Shown: piece by piece, positions 7,466-16,718 of the stretch | Layout of the letters: the number at the start of each line of letters is the position of its first letter | Position numbering within the stretch: position 1 is the first letter of the stretch | Source of the DNA: Gaiellasilicea sp963705515 | Lineage (GTDB): Bacteria > Actinomycetota > Thermoleophilia > Gaiellales > Gaiellaceae | Direction of reading: 5' to 3' | Assembly (NCBI GenBank): GCA_963705515.1 | Contig: CAVPJV010000008.1 | Span: forward strand, 248,001-312,000 | DNA: 64,000 nt | Notes under the pieces: generated by a model | Database searches by the model: none | What the model was told of the DNA's origin: nothing | Seen by the model: the letters and a program-made list of their open reading frames with translations, nothing else | Position numbers and translations under genes: made by a program

Positions 7466-10321
7466 ATGAAGTACCGCCTTCTCGGACCGGTAGAAGTGGA
7501 GCGCGAGGGGCGCGTGCTGCCGCTGGGCGGGCCGAAGCAGCGGGCGGTGCTGGCAATCCTGCTCCTGCGCCGCGGGAGCTCGGTTCCGAGCGACGTCTTG
7601 ATCGACGAGCTCTGGGGCGAGAGCGCGCCTGCGACCGCGCGCAATGCGCTCCAGGGTTACGTCTTCCACCTCCGCAAGAGCTTGGAGCCGGACGTCGGCC
7701 GCGGCGAGCCGCATCGCGTCCTCGTGAGCGACGGCTCGGGCTACCGCATTGACCTTGGACTGGACGAGCTCGACATCGACCGGTTCGAGCGTTTGACGGC
7801 GGAAGGCAGGAACCTCGCGCAGGCGAATCCGTCCGTCGCGGCGGCCCGCTTCGACGAAGCACTTGCAGTCTGGCGCGGTCCGCCGCTCGCGGATCTCGCC
7901 TTCGAGCCGTTCGCGCAGTCGGAGGTTCATCGTCTCGACGAGCTCCGTCTTGCAGCCGAGGAGGACAGGCTCGACACTCTGCTTGCCGCCGGTAGGAACG
8001 CCGAGCTGGTCGCCGAGCTCGAGGCGCTCGTGGCGCGGCACCCGCTGCGCGAGCGGCTGCAGCGACAGTTGCTGCTCGCCCTCTATCGCTCCGGCCGCCA
8101 GTCGGACGCACTCTCCGCCTACGCTAAGGCTCGGGAGGAGCTCGTCGAGCAGCTCGGGATCGAGCCCGGCTCCGAGCTCCGCGAGCTGCACCTCGCGATT
8201 CTCAACCAGGACCCCTCGCTCGCTGCGCCACTCACCCGCGAACCGGTCGGATTCCGGCCGCCCCCGCGGCCGCCGACGCGGCTAATCGGCCGCCGGCGGG
8301 AGGTCGAAGAGGTCACCGCGCTGCTGCGGGAGCATCACGTGGTGACGCTGCTCGGGCCGGGCGGCACCGGCAAGACTCGGCTCGCGCTTGCCGTCGCGGA
8401 GGCCGCTCGACGCGACTATCCGGACGGCGTCGCGTGGGTCGAGCTCGAGACCGTGCGCGAGCCGGGACTCGTCTCGAGCGAGATCGCGGCGGCAGGATCG
8501 GTCAGCGATCTCGCCGCGGAGCTAGACGGACGACGCGCGCTGCTCGTCCTCGACAACCTCGAGCAGGTGCTCGATTGCGCCGGGTCGCTCGCCCAACTCG
8601 TCGAGCAAGCGCCGGACATTCGCCTGCTCGTCACGAGCAGGGAGCCGCTCGACATCGCTGCCGAGCGGCGCTACCAGGTGCCGCTCCTCGAGCCGGCGGA
8701 CGCCGTGGAGCTGTTCCACGATCGCGCCGACGCCGTCGGCGCCTCGCTCGGCGGCAGCGACGGCGCGGTCGCCGACATCTGCAGGCGGCTCGACGGTCTG
8801 CCGCTCGCGCTCGAGCTCGCCGCGGCTCAGACGACCATCTTCACGCCCGGAGAACTGCTGAGCAGGCTCGATTCGCCGGACGTGCTGGCGGGGACGAGGC
8901 GCGACACGCCCGATCGGCATCGGACCCTCACGGCGACGATCGAGTGGAGCCACTCGCTGCTCGACGCAACGGAGCAGGCGGCGTTCGCGCGGCTCGGCAT
9001 CTTCGCCGGCGGCTGGACGCTCGCTGCCGCCGAAGCGGTTTCCGTGACCGAGCCGCGGCTCCTCGACTCCCTCGTCGAGAAAAGCCTCGTCCGGCACGAC
9101 GGGGACCGTTTCTCGATGCTCGACGTGATCCGTCGCGACGCGCGCGGACGGCTCGGAGCAGACGACGCGGATGCGTTGTCGCGCGTCCACGCGCGCTGGA
9201 TCACGCAGCTTGTGGGGACACTCGACGGGGAACGGCCCGAGGGCTGGCTGCTCGAGCTCGATCGGGAGCATCCGAACCTGCGCGCAGCGCTCGACTGGGC
9301 CGTGTCGGCCGGGGAAGCCGACCTCGCACTCGAGCTGGCCGGCGCGGCGCGGACGTTCTGGGAGACGCGCGGCCACTTCGAGGAAGGAGCTCGGAGGCTC
9401 GAAGCCGCACTCGACCTTCCCGGCGCGTCCAGCTCGGCGCGCATCCACGGCCTGTACGCCGCGGGGATCATGCAGGCTCGGGCGCTCAGGTTCGAGGAGG
9501 CAGCGCGCCTGCATGGCGAGGCGGTTGCGCTCTGCCGCAGCTGCGGCGATCAACAGGGGCTGGCTCGCGCGCTGAACGGCCTAGGAATTGCGCTCTACCA
9601 TCTCGAACGCCTGGGTGAGGCCGAGACGGCGCTTGCCGAGTCCCTCGAGCTCAAGCGCCGACTCGGCGACGAACGCGGTGCGGCGTTCGCCCTCCTCAGC
9701 CTGGGCAATACAGCATTAGCTGCCGGCGATCTCGGACTGGCGGAACGCCACCAGCGGGACGCGCTCGAGGCACTGCGCGCGGCCGGCGACGAGCTCACTG
9801 TCGCCGGGGCGCTCGACGACCTGGCGGTGCTTCGGCTGCTCGCCGACGACCACCACGGCGCACGTGTTCTCCTGGAGGAGTCGATCGGGATCTCGCGCCG
9901 GCTCGGCGCGCTCTCACACGCGGCGTGTGCGCTCTCACACCTCGGCCTGGCGCTGACTCCGACGGATCACGAGCGGGCGCAGTCGGTGCTCACCGAGGCG
10001 CTGACGCTCTTCCAGTCGCTTTCGGAGCTCGAAGGCGTCGCCGGCGCGCTGGAAGGAATTGCGGCGTGGGGGGTTCCACTCGACCGCGTGCGCGCAGCGA
10101 CGCTCCTCGGCGCCGCAGATGCGATCCGGGTGCGTTGCGGAGCTCAGCCCGAGGCGGTCGAGCGGCATGCGCGCGACCGCGCGGAGCGCGCCGGCGCCGA
10201 TGCGCTCGGCGCGATCGAGTGGGATGTTGCGGTCGCTCGGGGTCGCGGTCTCCACACGGACGAAGCGGTCGCGCTGGCGCTCGACACGACGGTGGCACAA
10301 CCGGCCGAGGCTCGTCCGTAG
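7466..10321 (+). CDS. AfsR/SARP-type regulator: OmpR-like HTH, BTAD, NB-ARC, TPR
   Basis: 951 aa. Residues 1-95 form the winged-helix DNA-binding domain (GPVEVEREGRVLPLGGPKQR). Residues ~100-250 are the bacterial transcriptional activation domain (BTAD), ending in QLGIEPGSELRELH. An AAA/NB-ARC domain follows with a P-loop GPGGTGKTRLA and Walker B LLVLDNLEQVL. The last ~400 residues are tetratricopeptide-like repeats (GLARALNGLGIALYHL, GAAFALLSLGNTALA). Such proteins activate secondary-metabolite or stress genes after ATP binding. The divergent small secreted protein is a possible local target; no biosynthetic cluster lies beside it. Confidence 0.92.
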   Translation: MKYRLLGPVEVEREGRVLPLGGPKQRAVLAILLLRRGSSVPSDVLIDELWGESAPATARNALQGYVFHLRKSLEPDVGRGEPHRVLVSDGSGYRIDLGLDELDIDRFERLTAEGRNLAQANPSVAAARFDEALAVWRGPPLADLAFEPFAQSEVHRLDELRLAAEEDRLDTLLAAGRNAELVAELEALVARHPLRERLQRQLLLALYRSGRQSDALSAYAKAREELVEQLGIEPGSELRELHLAILNQDPSLAAPLTREPVGFRPPPRPPTRLIGRRREVEEVTALLREHHVVTLLGPGGTGKTRLALAVAEAARRDYPDGVAWVELETVREPGLVSSEIAAAGSVSDLAAELDGRRALLVLDNLEQVLDCAGSLAQLVEQAPDIRLLVTSREPLDIAAERRYQVPLLEPADAVELFHDRADAVGASLGGSDGAVADICRRLDGLPLALELAAAQTTIFTPGELLSRLDSPDVLAGTRRDTPDRHRTLTATIEWSHSLLDATEQAAFARLGIFAGGWTLAAAEAVSVTEPRLLDSLVEKSLVRHDGDRFSMLDVIRRDARGRLGADDADALSRVHARWITQLVGTLDGERPEGWLLELDREHPNLRAALDWAVSAGEADLALELAGAARTFWETRGHFEEGARRLEAALDLPGASSSARIHGLYAAGIMQARALRFEEAARLHGEAVALCRSCGDQQGLARALNGLGIALYHLERLGEAETALAESLELKRRLGDERGAAFALLSLGNTALAAGDLGLAERHQRDALEALRAAGDELTVAGALDDLAVLRLLADDHHGARVLLEESIGISRRLGALSHAACALSHLGLALTPTDHERAQSVLTEALTLFQSLSELEGVAGALEGIAAWGVPLDRVRAATLLGAADAIRVRCGAQPEAVERHARDRAERAGADALGAIEWDVAVARGRGLHTDEAVALALDTTVAQPAEARP

Positions 10322-10330
10322 ACTGACGCC

Positions 10331-11836
10331 GTGGCCCCGCCCAGCGACCTGCGCGACTGGATTCGCCTGCTCGAGGACGAAGGTGAGCTCGTCCGTGTCG
10401 CCGCCGAGGTCGACCCCGACCTCGAGATCACCGAGATCGTCGACAGGACGGTGAAGAGCGGCGGGCCTGCGCTCCTGTTCGAAAATCCGCGCGGCTCGCG
10501 CCACCCGCTGCTGATCAACCAGTTCGGGACCGAGCGCCGCATGTGCATGGCCTTCGGCGTCGAGCGGCTCGACGACGTCGCCGGCAAGCTCGAGGACGTG
10601 CTCGAGATGCAGCCGCCGCAGGGGCTGGCCGACAAGGTGCGCGGGCTGAAGAAGCTGAAGTCGATCGCCGACTCGCTGCCGAAGTCGGTCTCGCGCGGCG
10701 CCAGCCAGGAGATCGTGCTCACGGGCGACGACATCGACCTCGGCCTGCTCCCGATCCAGCGCTGCTGGCCCGGCGACCCGGCGCCGTTCATCACGCTCCC
10801 GGCGGTGATCACGAAGGACCCGCACACCGGCGTCCGCAACGTCGGCATGTACCGGATGCAGAAGATCGACGCCCGCTCGACCTACATGCACTGGCAGATC
10901 CACAAGGACGGCCGCGCCGACTACCTCGCCACCGACGGGAAGATCCCGGTCGCCGTCGCGCTCGGCCTCGATCCGGTCACCGCCTACTCCGCGAGCGCGC
11001 CGCTCCCGAAGCACATCGACGAGTTCATGCTCGCCGGGTTCCTCCGGGGGGAGCCGGTCGAGCTGGTGCAGGCGAAGACCGTCGACCTCGAGGTGCCGGC
11101 GAACGCCGAGATCGTTCTCGAGGGGACAATCGAGAAGGGCGAGGTCGGGCTCGAAGGCCCGTTCGGCGACCACACCGGCTACTACACCGCCGCGGAGCCG
11201 TTCCCGGTCTTCCGCCTCTCGGCGATCACGATGCGCCGCGACGCGATCTATCCCTCGATCGTCGTCGGCAAGCCCGTACAGGAGGACGCCTGGCTCGGGA
11301 AGGCGACCGAGCGGATCTTCCTGCCCGCGATCAGGATGACCGTCCCGGAGATCGTCGACTACGACCTCCCGGTGTCCGGCGCGTTCCACAACTGCGTGAT
11401 CGTCTCGATCAGGAAGGCGTTCCCCGGCCACGCGCACAAGGTCATGCACGCGATCTGGGGGCTCGGGATGCTCAGCCTCTCCAAGGCGGTCGTCGTCGTC
11501 GACGCGCACGTGAACGTGCACGACTACGAGGAGGTCTTCTTCTACGTCGGCGCGAACGTCGACCCGAAGCGCGACGTCGTCATCGCCGAGGGGCCGCTCG
11601 ACCACCTCGACCACGCGCCCGCCCAGCAGTTCGTCGGAGGCAAGCTCGGGATCGACGCGACGGCGAAGCTGCCGGAGGAAGGGGCGCGGGAGTGGCCCGA
11701 GGAGATCGCCATGAGCGAGGAGATCCGGGAGCTCGTCGACCGCCGCTGGGCCGAGTACGGGATACCGGCGCATGCCGACGGTGTTTCGGTACAGAATGGC
11801 TCTCGCCGCGGGTTGCGGCAGCTGATACGTCGTTGA
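10331..11836 (+). CDS. ubiD: UbiD-family prenylated-FMN decarboxylase (menaquinone pathway)
   Basis: 501 aa from GTG at 10331, nine bases after the SARP stop. UbiD enzymes use prenylated FMN, supplied by UbiX, to decarboxylate aromatic acids. Conserved features include RDWIRLLEDEGELVRV at the start, the GMYRMQKIDARSTYMHWQ region and the metal/prFMN stretch EGPFGDHTGYY. With ubiX, menG, a polyprenyl synthase and mqnA nearby, its likely role is decarboxylation of prenylated 1,4-dihydroxy-6-naphthoate in the futalosine route. Substrate assignment is inference from context. Confidence 0.88.
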   Translation: MAPPSDLRDWIRLLEDEGELVRVAAEVDPDLEITEIVDRTVKSGGPALLFENPRGSRHPLLINQFGTERRMCMAFGVERLDDVAGKLEDVLEMQPPQGLADKVRGLKKLKSIADSLPKSVSRGASQEIVLTGDDIDLGLLPIQRCWPGDPAPFITLPAVITKDPHTGVRNVGMYRMQKIDARSTYMHWQIHKDGRADYLATDGKIPVAVALGLDPVTAYSASAPLPKHIDEFMLAGFLRGEPVELVQAKTVDLEVPANAEIVLEGTIEKGEVGLEGPFGDHTGYYTAAEPFPVFRLSAITMRRDAIYPSIVVGKPVQEDAWLGKATERIFLPAIRMTVPEIVDYDLPVSGAFHNCVIVSIRKAFPGHAHKVMHAIWGLGMLSLSKAVVVVDAHVNVHDYEEVFFYVGANVDPKRDVVIAEGPLDHLDHAPAQQFVGGKLGIDATAKLPEEGAREWPEEIAMSEEIRELVDRRWAEYGIPAHADGVSVQNGSRRGLRQLIRR

Positions 11837-11870
11837 CAGCGCGCCAGACGCAGGGGTTGAATCCAGAGAC

Positions 11871-12782
11871 TTGAGCGAGAACGACCAGCCGCACCTGCCG
11901 CCGCCGAGCCTGTGGCCGATCGGCTTCGCCGTCGGCATTGCGTGCGTGCTGACCGGGATCGTCGTCAGCACGATCGTCGCCGTCGTGGGCGGCGTGATTG
12001 CGCTCGTCTTCGGCTTCCTCTGGATCCGCGACGTGACGCGACCGGTTCGCGCTCCGGCGCCAGAGGTCGCGCCCGAGCGGCGCGAGGACGCCTACGTCGC
12101 GATCACTCCGGAGGAGGACGAAGGCCCGGCGGAGTACCCGCGCAGCACCTTCCTCTCCGTCGCCACGCTCGGTCTCGGCGGCCTGATCGGCGGCCTGATC
12201 ACGCTGCCCGTGCTCGGCTTCGCCGTGCTGCCGTCGTTCACGAACACGCACGAGCACGAGATCGAGCTCGGGCCGATCGACGACTTCCCCGAGGGCGAGT
12301 TCGTGATCACGACGTTCCTCGAGGACCCGAACGTCGGCGAGGTGACGCGGCGGACGATGTACATCCGCAACAACGGCAGAAACGACGACGACGTGCCGTC
12401 GTTCACGATGCTCTACTCACGCTGCGCCCACCTCGGCTGCCCGGTGCAGCCGAACGGCCTGATCATGGAGGACGAGCACAAGGAGATCGGGCCGCAGAAC
12501 GTCTCGGTCACCCCGGTTCTCGTCACCGGCTTCGGCTGTCCGTGCCACGGTGGCCAGTACGACACCGAAGGGAACAGGGTCGCCGGCCCGCCTGTGCGGG
12601 CGCTCGACCGCTCCGAGTTCTCGATCATCAACGGCAACCTGGTCGTCGGCAAGTTCTTCAGCGTCGCCAAGGTCGAGGGCGCCGGCGCGAACGCTCGCAT
12701 CTACAGGTACAACCGCCAGGTGCCGGGCGTGCACGTCGACGGGTACTCCGCCTGGCTCTACCCGATCGAGGTGCCGCAATAG
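11871..12782 (+). CDS. qcrA: Rieske iron-sulfur subunit of menaquinol:cytochrome c reductase
   Basis: 303 aa from TTG at 11871. There are two N-terminal membrane helices (WPIGFAVGIACVLTG.. and VVGGVIALVFGFLW), then a third (about 100-125), then the Rieske domain. The 2Fe-2S ligands are in SRCAHLGCPV and CPCHGGQYD; the two Cys also form the stabilising disulfide. The three-helix N-terminus is the actinobacterial QcrA form rather than the single helix of proteobacteria. The stop TAG overlaps the apparent start of the cytochrome b gene. Confidence 0.95.
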   Translation: MSENDQPHLPPPSLWPIGFAVGIACVLTGIVVSTIVAVVGGVIALVFGFLWIRDVTRPVRAPAPEVAPERREDAYVAITPEEDEGPAEYPRSTFLSVATLGLGGLIGGLITLPVLGFAVLPSFTNTHEHEIELGPIDDFPEGEFVITTFLEDPNVGEVTRRTMYIRNNGRNDDDVPSFTMLYSRCAHLGCPVQPNGLIMEDEHKEIGPQNVSVTPVLVTGFGCPCHGGQYDTEGNRVAGPPVRALDRSEFSIINGNLVVGKFFSVAKVEGAGANARIYRYNRQVPGVHVDGYSAWLYPIEVPQ

Positions 12783-13570
12783 CCACGGCGCCGACGCGCG
12801 GCGAGCAGCTCAAGCAAGTCGCCCTCTACCCGCTCGACTGGCTCGAAGAGCGCTCCGGCCTCGTCGGCGCGACCAAGTACTTCCTCTTCCGCAAGGTGCC
12901 GCGCGACACGAACTGGTTCCACACGCTCGGCTCGGCGACGCTGACGGCGTTCCTCGTCCAGGCGATCACCGGCGTCGTTCTGGCGATGTACTACAAGCCG
13001 GATCCCGAATCGGCGTACCAGTCGATCCAGTTCATCACCAACGACCTGACGCTCGGCTGGCTCGTCCGCGGCATGCACAAGTGGGGCGCGAGCGTCTTCA
13101 TCATCCTGATGTTCCTCCACATGGCGCGGGTCTTCCTCTTCGGCGCCTACAAGTACCCGCGTGAGCTGAACTGGATCATCGGCGTGCTGCTGCTCGCGAT
13201 GGGGATGCTGGAGGGCTTCACCGGCTACCTGTTGCCCTGGGACCAGACCGCGTACTGGGCGACGGTGGTCGGAATCAACCTGAACGGGACCGCACCGGTG
13301 GTGGGGCCGTTCCTGGCGCAGTTCCTCTCCGGCGGCTCCGAGATCACCTCGGATGCGCTGACCAAGTTCTACTCGCTGCACATGCTCGTCATCCCCGGAG
13401 CGATCTTCGCGCTGATCGGCCTCCACCTCTACCTCGTGATCCGGCTCGGCGTCTCGTCGCCGCCGTGGTCGGACGAGGCGGCAGGTCGCGACCGCGGTGA
13501 GCCGAAGCCTCCCGCCGGCGGCCGGCGCGGGCTCGTCCGGCCGGCCGGGAGGAGCGCGAATGGCGAGTAG
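12779..13570 (+). CDS. qcrB: cytochrome b (b6-type) subunit of Qcr complex, apparent ATA start
   Basis: 263 aa. It carries four helices with two heme-b pairs: H-x13-H in MHKWGASVFIILMFLHM and H-x14-H in LHMLVIPG..GLHLYLV. Quinone-site features (GYLLPWDQTAYW) are present. This is the short, b6-like form; the rest of cytochrome b is supplied by the next gene. No ATG, GTG or TTG exists in frame between the qcrA stop and codons inside conserved sequence. The only well-placed codon is ATA at 12779, overlapping the qcrA stop as ATAG and preceded by GAGGTG five bases upstream. Either a non-canonical start or a sequence error. Confidence 0.88.
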   Translation: MATAPTRGEQLKQVALYPLDWLEERSGLVGATKYFLFRKVPRDTNWFHTLGSATLTAFLVQAITGVVLAMYYKPDPESAYQSIQFITNDLTLGWLVRGMHKWGASVFIILMFLHMARVFLFGAYKYPRELNWIIGVLLLAMGMLEGFTGYLLPWDQTAYWATVVGINLNGTAPVVGPFLAQFLSGGSEITSDALTKFYSLHMLVIPGAIFALIGLHLYLVIRLGVSSPPWSDEAAGRDRGEPKPPAGGRRGLVRPAGRSANGE

Positions 13571-14381
13571 GCGGATCCAGGAGCGGCGCGCTCAGCACAA
13601 GCGGTACAAGGAGGACGTCGAGCGCGAGGGGAAGCCGTTCTTCCCGTACGCGATGTTCCACGACACGGTGATGAGCCTCGTCGTCGTCAGCGTGATCATC
13701 GGCCTCGCCTGCGTCTGGTACTTCACCGCCGAGGGCACCGAGGATCCCGGCTGGCTCGGCCCGCACTTCACCGAGGAGGCCGACCCGGGGACGACCAACT
13801 TCGTCCCGCGCCCGGACTGGTTCTTCTACTTCCTCTTCTATCTGCTCCGGATCTTCAAGTGGCCGGACACGGTCGTGATCGGCACGGTCGGCGTGCCGAA
13901 CATCCTGCTCGCGATCTTGATCGCGCTGCCCTTCATCGACCTCCGCCGCGAGCGGCGCCTTTCGCGGCGGCCCGTGGCGATCGTCGCTGCGATCATCGTC
14001 GTCCTGGCGATGGGCACGCTGACGTACAAGGGCGCAACCGCCAAGGAGGCGCTCGGCTCGGAGCTCAAAGCGGACGTCCCGGAGTGGGCCGAGGCGCAGG
14101 GCTTCACGGACGTCGCGGACGCCGTCGCCGGAGCGGAGATCTTCGCCCAGGTCGGCTGTGCCAACTGCCACACCTACCTCGGCGCAGGCGCCTCGAACCT
14201 CGGCGCACCGGACCTCTCCGACGTCGGTGCGAGCGGCCGGACACCGGAGTACTTCGCCGAGTACGTCTCCAATCCGGCGAAGTACGGGAACAACGTGATG
14301 CCGCCGTTCGCGGGGCTCGGCGAGGAGAATCTCGCCAAGCTCGGCGCCTTCCTCGCCGCCTCCAAGGGCCCGAAGGGCTAG
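13560..14381 (+). CDS. qcrC: subunit IV-cytochrome c fusion of Qcr complex
   Basis: 273 aa from ATG at 13560, with GGGAGGAG just upstream; it overlaps the cytochrome b stop. The N-terminal ~170 residues have three membrane helices and the PRPDWFFYFLFYLLR motif of subunit IV (C-terminal cytochrome b). After a short linker comes a mono-heme cytochrome c domain with CANCH and the distal Met in NNVMPPFAG. This fusion is the arrangement known from Bacillus QcrC and differs from the di-heme QcrC of mycobacteria. It passes electrons from the Rieske centre outward to an oxidase. Confidence 0.92.
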   Translation: MASRRIQERRAQHKRYKEDVEREGKPFFPYAMFHDTVMSLVVVSVIIGLACVWYFTAEGTEDPGWLGPHFTEEADPGTTNFVPRPDWFFYFLFYLLRIFKWPDTVVIGTVGVPNILLAILIALPFIDLRRERRLSRRPVAIVAAIIVVLAMGTLTYKGATAKEALGSELKADVPEWAEAQGFTDVADAVAGAEIFAQVGCANCHTYLGAGASNLGAPDLSDVGASGRTPEYFAEYVSNPAKYGNNVMPPFAGLGEENLAKLGAFLAASKGPKG

Positions 14382-14385
14382 TCCC

Positions 14386-14970
14386 ATGAACGTCTTCCTC
14401 GGCGTCACCGGCGCGTCGGGCGCGCCGTACGCCGTCAGGCTGCTGCACGCGCTCGCGGACGCGGGCTGCGAGGTCGGCCTCGCCGCGTCGGCCGCAGGCG
14501 TCGAGGTGATCGCAACGGAGCTCTACGGCGACGCGACCCTCCCGCGCGAGGAGGTGCTGGAGCGCTTCACGGCGGGTGCCGCCAACGTGACGGTGTACGG
14601 GATCAACGACTACAAGAGCCGGTATGCCTCCGGCTCGGCGAAGGTCGACGCGTACGTCGTCTGTCCGTGCTCGATGTCCACGGTCGGCACGGTCGCCGCC
14701 GGGGCAATGGCGAACCTGATCCACCGCGCGGCGTCGGTCGCGCTCAAGGAGGGACGCAAGCTTGTCCTCGTGCCGCGCGAGACGCCGCTCTCGCTCATCC
14801 ACCTCCAGGGCCTGACGACGCTGCAGCAGGCGGGCGCCGTCATCCTCTTCGCCGCGCCCGGCTTCTACCACGGCGCCGAGACGATCGACGACCTCGTCGA
14901 CTTCGTCGTCGCCCGGATCCTCGACCAGCTCGGGCTCGACAACACGCTCGTCGCCAGGTGGGGGCAGTGA
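14386..14970 (+). CDS. ubiX: UbiX-family flavin prenyltransferase
   Basis: 194 aa. The FMN-binding TGASGAPYAVRLL start, the PCSMSTVGTVAAG loop and LVPRETPLSLIHL phosphate/prenyl site are all present. It makes prenylated FMN from dimethylallyl phosphate, the cofactor of the UbiD decarboxylase encoded 2.5 kb upstream. It starts five bases after qcrC and overlaps menG by GTGA, so the quinone and Qcr genes appear to be one transcript. Confidence 0.94.
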   Translation: MNVFLGVTGASGAPYAVRLLHALADAGCEVGLAASAAGVEVIATELYGDATLPREEVLERFTAGAANVTVYGINDYKSRYASGSAKVDAYVVCPCSMSTVGTVAAGAMANLIHRAASVALKEGRKLVLVPRETPLSLIHLQGLTTLQQAGAVILFAAPGFYHGAETIDDLVDFVVARILDQLGLDNTLVARWGQ

Positions 14971-15653
14971 CCCACGAGTCCGGCACGCTGCCCGCCGAGG
15001 GCGTCCGCTCGATGTTCGACCGGATCGCCCCGGTCTACGACCTGATGAACCGCGTCATGACGGTCGGGCTCGACCAGCGCTGGCGCCGCCTGACCGTGCG
15101 CGAGGTCGTCACCGAGGGCGACCGCGTGCTCGACGGCTGCTGCGGCACGGGCGATCTGGCCGTGGCGGCCCGCAAGGCGGGCGCCGCCGAGGTGATCGGG
15201 CTCGACTTCTCTGGACGGATGCTGGAGCGGGCCCGGCGGAAGGAGCCTGCGATCGAGTGGATCCAGGGCGACCTGCTCGAGCTGCCGTTCGAGGACTCCT
15301 CCTTCGACGCCGCCACGATCGGCTTCGGCGTCCGCAACGTCGCCGACCTCGAGCGCGGTCTCGACGAGCTGCGCCGGGTGCTGAAGCCGGGCGGCCGCGT
15401 CGGCATCCTCGAGATCACGCGGCCGAAGGGGCCGCTGAAGCTCTTCTACCGGCTCTGGTTCGACGTGCTGATCCCCCTGGCGGGCAAGATCCTCCCAGGT
15501 GGCAAGGCCTACACCTATCTTCCGGCGAGCGTGCGCCGCTTTCCCGGCCCGGACGAGCTGGCCGAGCTGATGCGCGGCCACGGCTTCGGCGAGGTCGCGT
15601 GCCGCCGCCTGGGCGGCGGGATCGTCGCGCTCCACACCGGGACCGCTGCGTGA
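14967..15653 (+). CDS. menG: demethylmenaquinone methyltransferase (UbiE/MenG)
   Basis: 228 aa from GTG at 14967. The class I SAM methyltransferase motif I reads RVLDGCCGTGDLA; the UbiE signature is seen in MFDRIAPVYDLMNRVMTVGLD near the N-terminus and the family motif RVLKPGGRVGILEITRP. It adds the last methyl group of menaquinone. It overlaps both ubiX (GTGA) and the polyprenyl synthase gene (GTGA), a sign of tight translational coupling. Confidence 0.94.
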   Translation: MTHESGTLPAEGVRSMFDRIAPVYDLMNRVMTVGLDQRWRRLTVREVVTEGDRVLDGCCGTGDLAVAARKAGAAEVIGLDFSGRMLERARRKEPAIEWIQGDLLELPFEDSSFDAATIGFGVRNVADLERGLDELRRVLKPGGRVGILEITRPKGPLKLFYRLWFDVLIPLAGKILPGGKAYTYLPASVRRFPGPDELAELMRGHGFGEVACRRLGGGIVALHTGTAA

Positions 15654-16558
15654 CGACGCTCGAGGCGGTTGTTGCCCTTCCGGGGGTCGACGAGTACATG
15701 GCGGAGGTCGAGGACCGGCTCGGCGCCGCCGTCGGAGCGCATGTGGGTCGCGTCGCCGACGTCGGGGCGGATGCGCTCGCGGCAGGTGGGAAGCGGCTGC
15801 GGCCGCTGCTCGCGTTCCTCTGCGCCCCGCCGGACGCACCGGCCCCGGTCGCTGCCGGCGTCGCCGTCGAGCTCGTGCACATGGCGACGCTCGTCCACGA
15901 TGACCTGATCGACGGCGCGAAGGTCCGGCGCGGCAAGGCGGCCGCCTGGGCGGCGCACGGCGCCGATGCCGCCCGCGCGACCGGCGACTATCTGTTCGCC
16001 CGTGCCTTCGCCGAGCTCGCCGCCGAGGGCGACGTCGGCGCGGTCGCGGTGCTCGCGGACGCCTGCCTCTGCCTCGCCCGCGGCGAGGCGATGCAGCGGG
16101 GCCAGTTGCACGATCCGGACACGACTGTCGAGGCGTATCTCGAGCGCTGCTCGCTGAAGACGGGGAAGCTGTTCGAGGCGGCGTGCTCGCTCGGCTCAGG
16201 CGGGACGCTCGGCCGCTTCGGCCTCAACCTCGGGGTCGCATTCCAGATCGCGGACGACATCCTCGACTGCTCCGGCGACACGATCGAGACCGGGAAGGTC
16301 GCCGGTACCGACCTGCGCGAGGGGACGCCGACGCTGCCGCTGCTGCTTGCGGCGCGGGAGGACGACGTCGTCCGGGCGGCGCTCGCGGGCGGGCCGGTCG
16401 AGGGCGTGCTGATCAGGGTCGCGGCCACGGGCGCGCTCGAACGCTCGCGGGACGTCGCGCTCGACTACGCTGGTCGGGCGCGGGCAAGCCTCGACGGCAG
16501 CCTCCACCGGGAGGAGCTCGAGACCCTCGCCGACGCTGTCGTCAACCGGAGGCACTAG
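15650..16558 (+). CDS. trans-polyprenyl diphosphate synthase
   Basis: 302 aa from GTG at 15650. First aspartate-rich motif HDDLID (followed by GAKVRRG), second motif IADDILD, and KRLRPLLAFL at the IPP-binding site. It elongates isopentenyl diphosphate to the side chain (probably C35-C45) of menaquinone. The length is that of heptaprenyl/octaprenyl-type synthases. Chain length cannot be read with confidence. It follows menG in the same unit. Confidence 0.92.
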   Translation: MTTLEAVVALPGVDEYMAEVEDRLGAAVGAHVGRVADVGADALAAGGKRLRPLLAFLCAPPDAPAPVAAGVAVELVHMATLVHDDLIDGAKVRRGKAAAWAAHGADAARATGDYLFARAFAELAAEGDVGAVAVLADACLCLARGEAMQRGQLHDPDTTVEAYLERCSLKTGKLFEAACSLGSGGTLGRFGLNLGVAFQIADDILDCSGDTIETGKVAGTDLREGTPTLPLLLAAREDDVVRAALAGGPVEGVLIRVAATGALERSRDVALDYAGRARASLDGSLHREELETLADAVVNRRH

Positions 16559-16628
16559 TGCTCCTTCCAGCAATACATGCCGGCTTCTGTCTCGCGATCA
16601 CACGGCGCGAGAGACCACCCGCGCCCTT

Positions 16629-16649
16629 GCGCAGGCTTCCGGCCTGCGC
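16629..16649 (+). terminator. hairpin between polyprenyl synthase and mqnA
   Basis: Perfect 8-bp arms GCGCAGGC and GCCTGCGC with a TTCCG loop in the 160-base gap before mqnA. It may terminate or attenuate the upstream unit. There is no U-tract. Confidence 0.4.
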
Positions 16650-16718
16650 CGCGGACGCGTGCGGCCTCTCGCTTGGTGCTCGCGACCCAGAAGCTCGACG
16701 GCACTGGAAGGACCACCA

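Noticed and set aside
9935..11971. 678-codon minus-strand frame opposite the SARP regulator and ubiD
   Set aside because: Antisense of ubiD and the regulator, which have strong family motifs on the plus strand.
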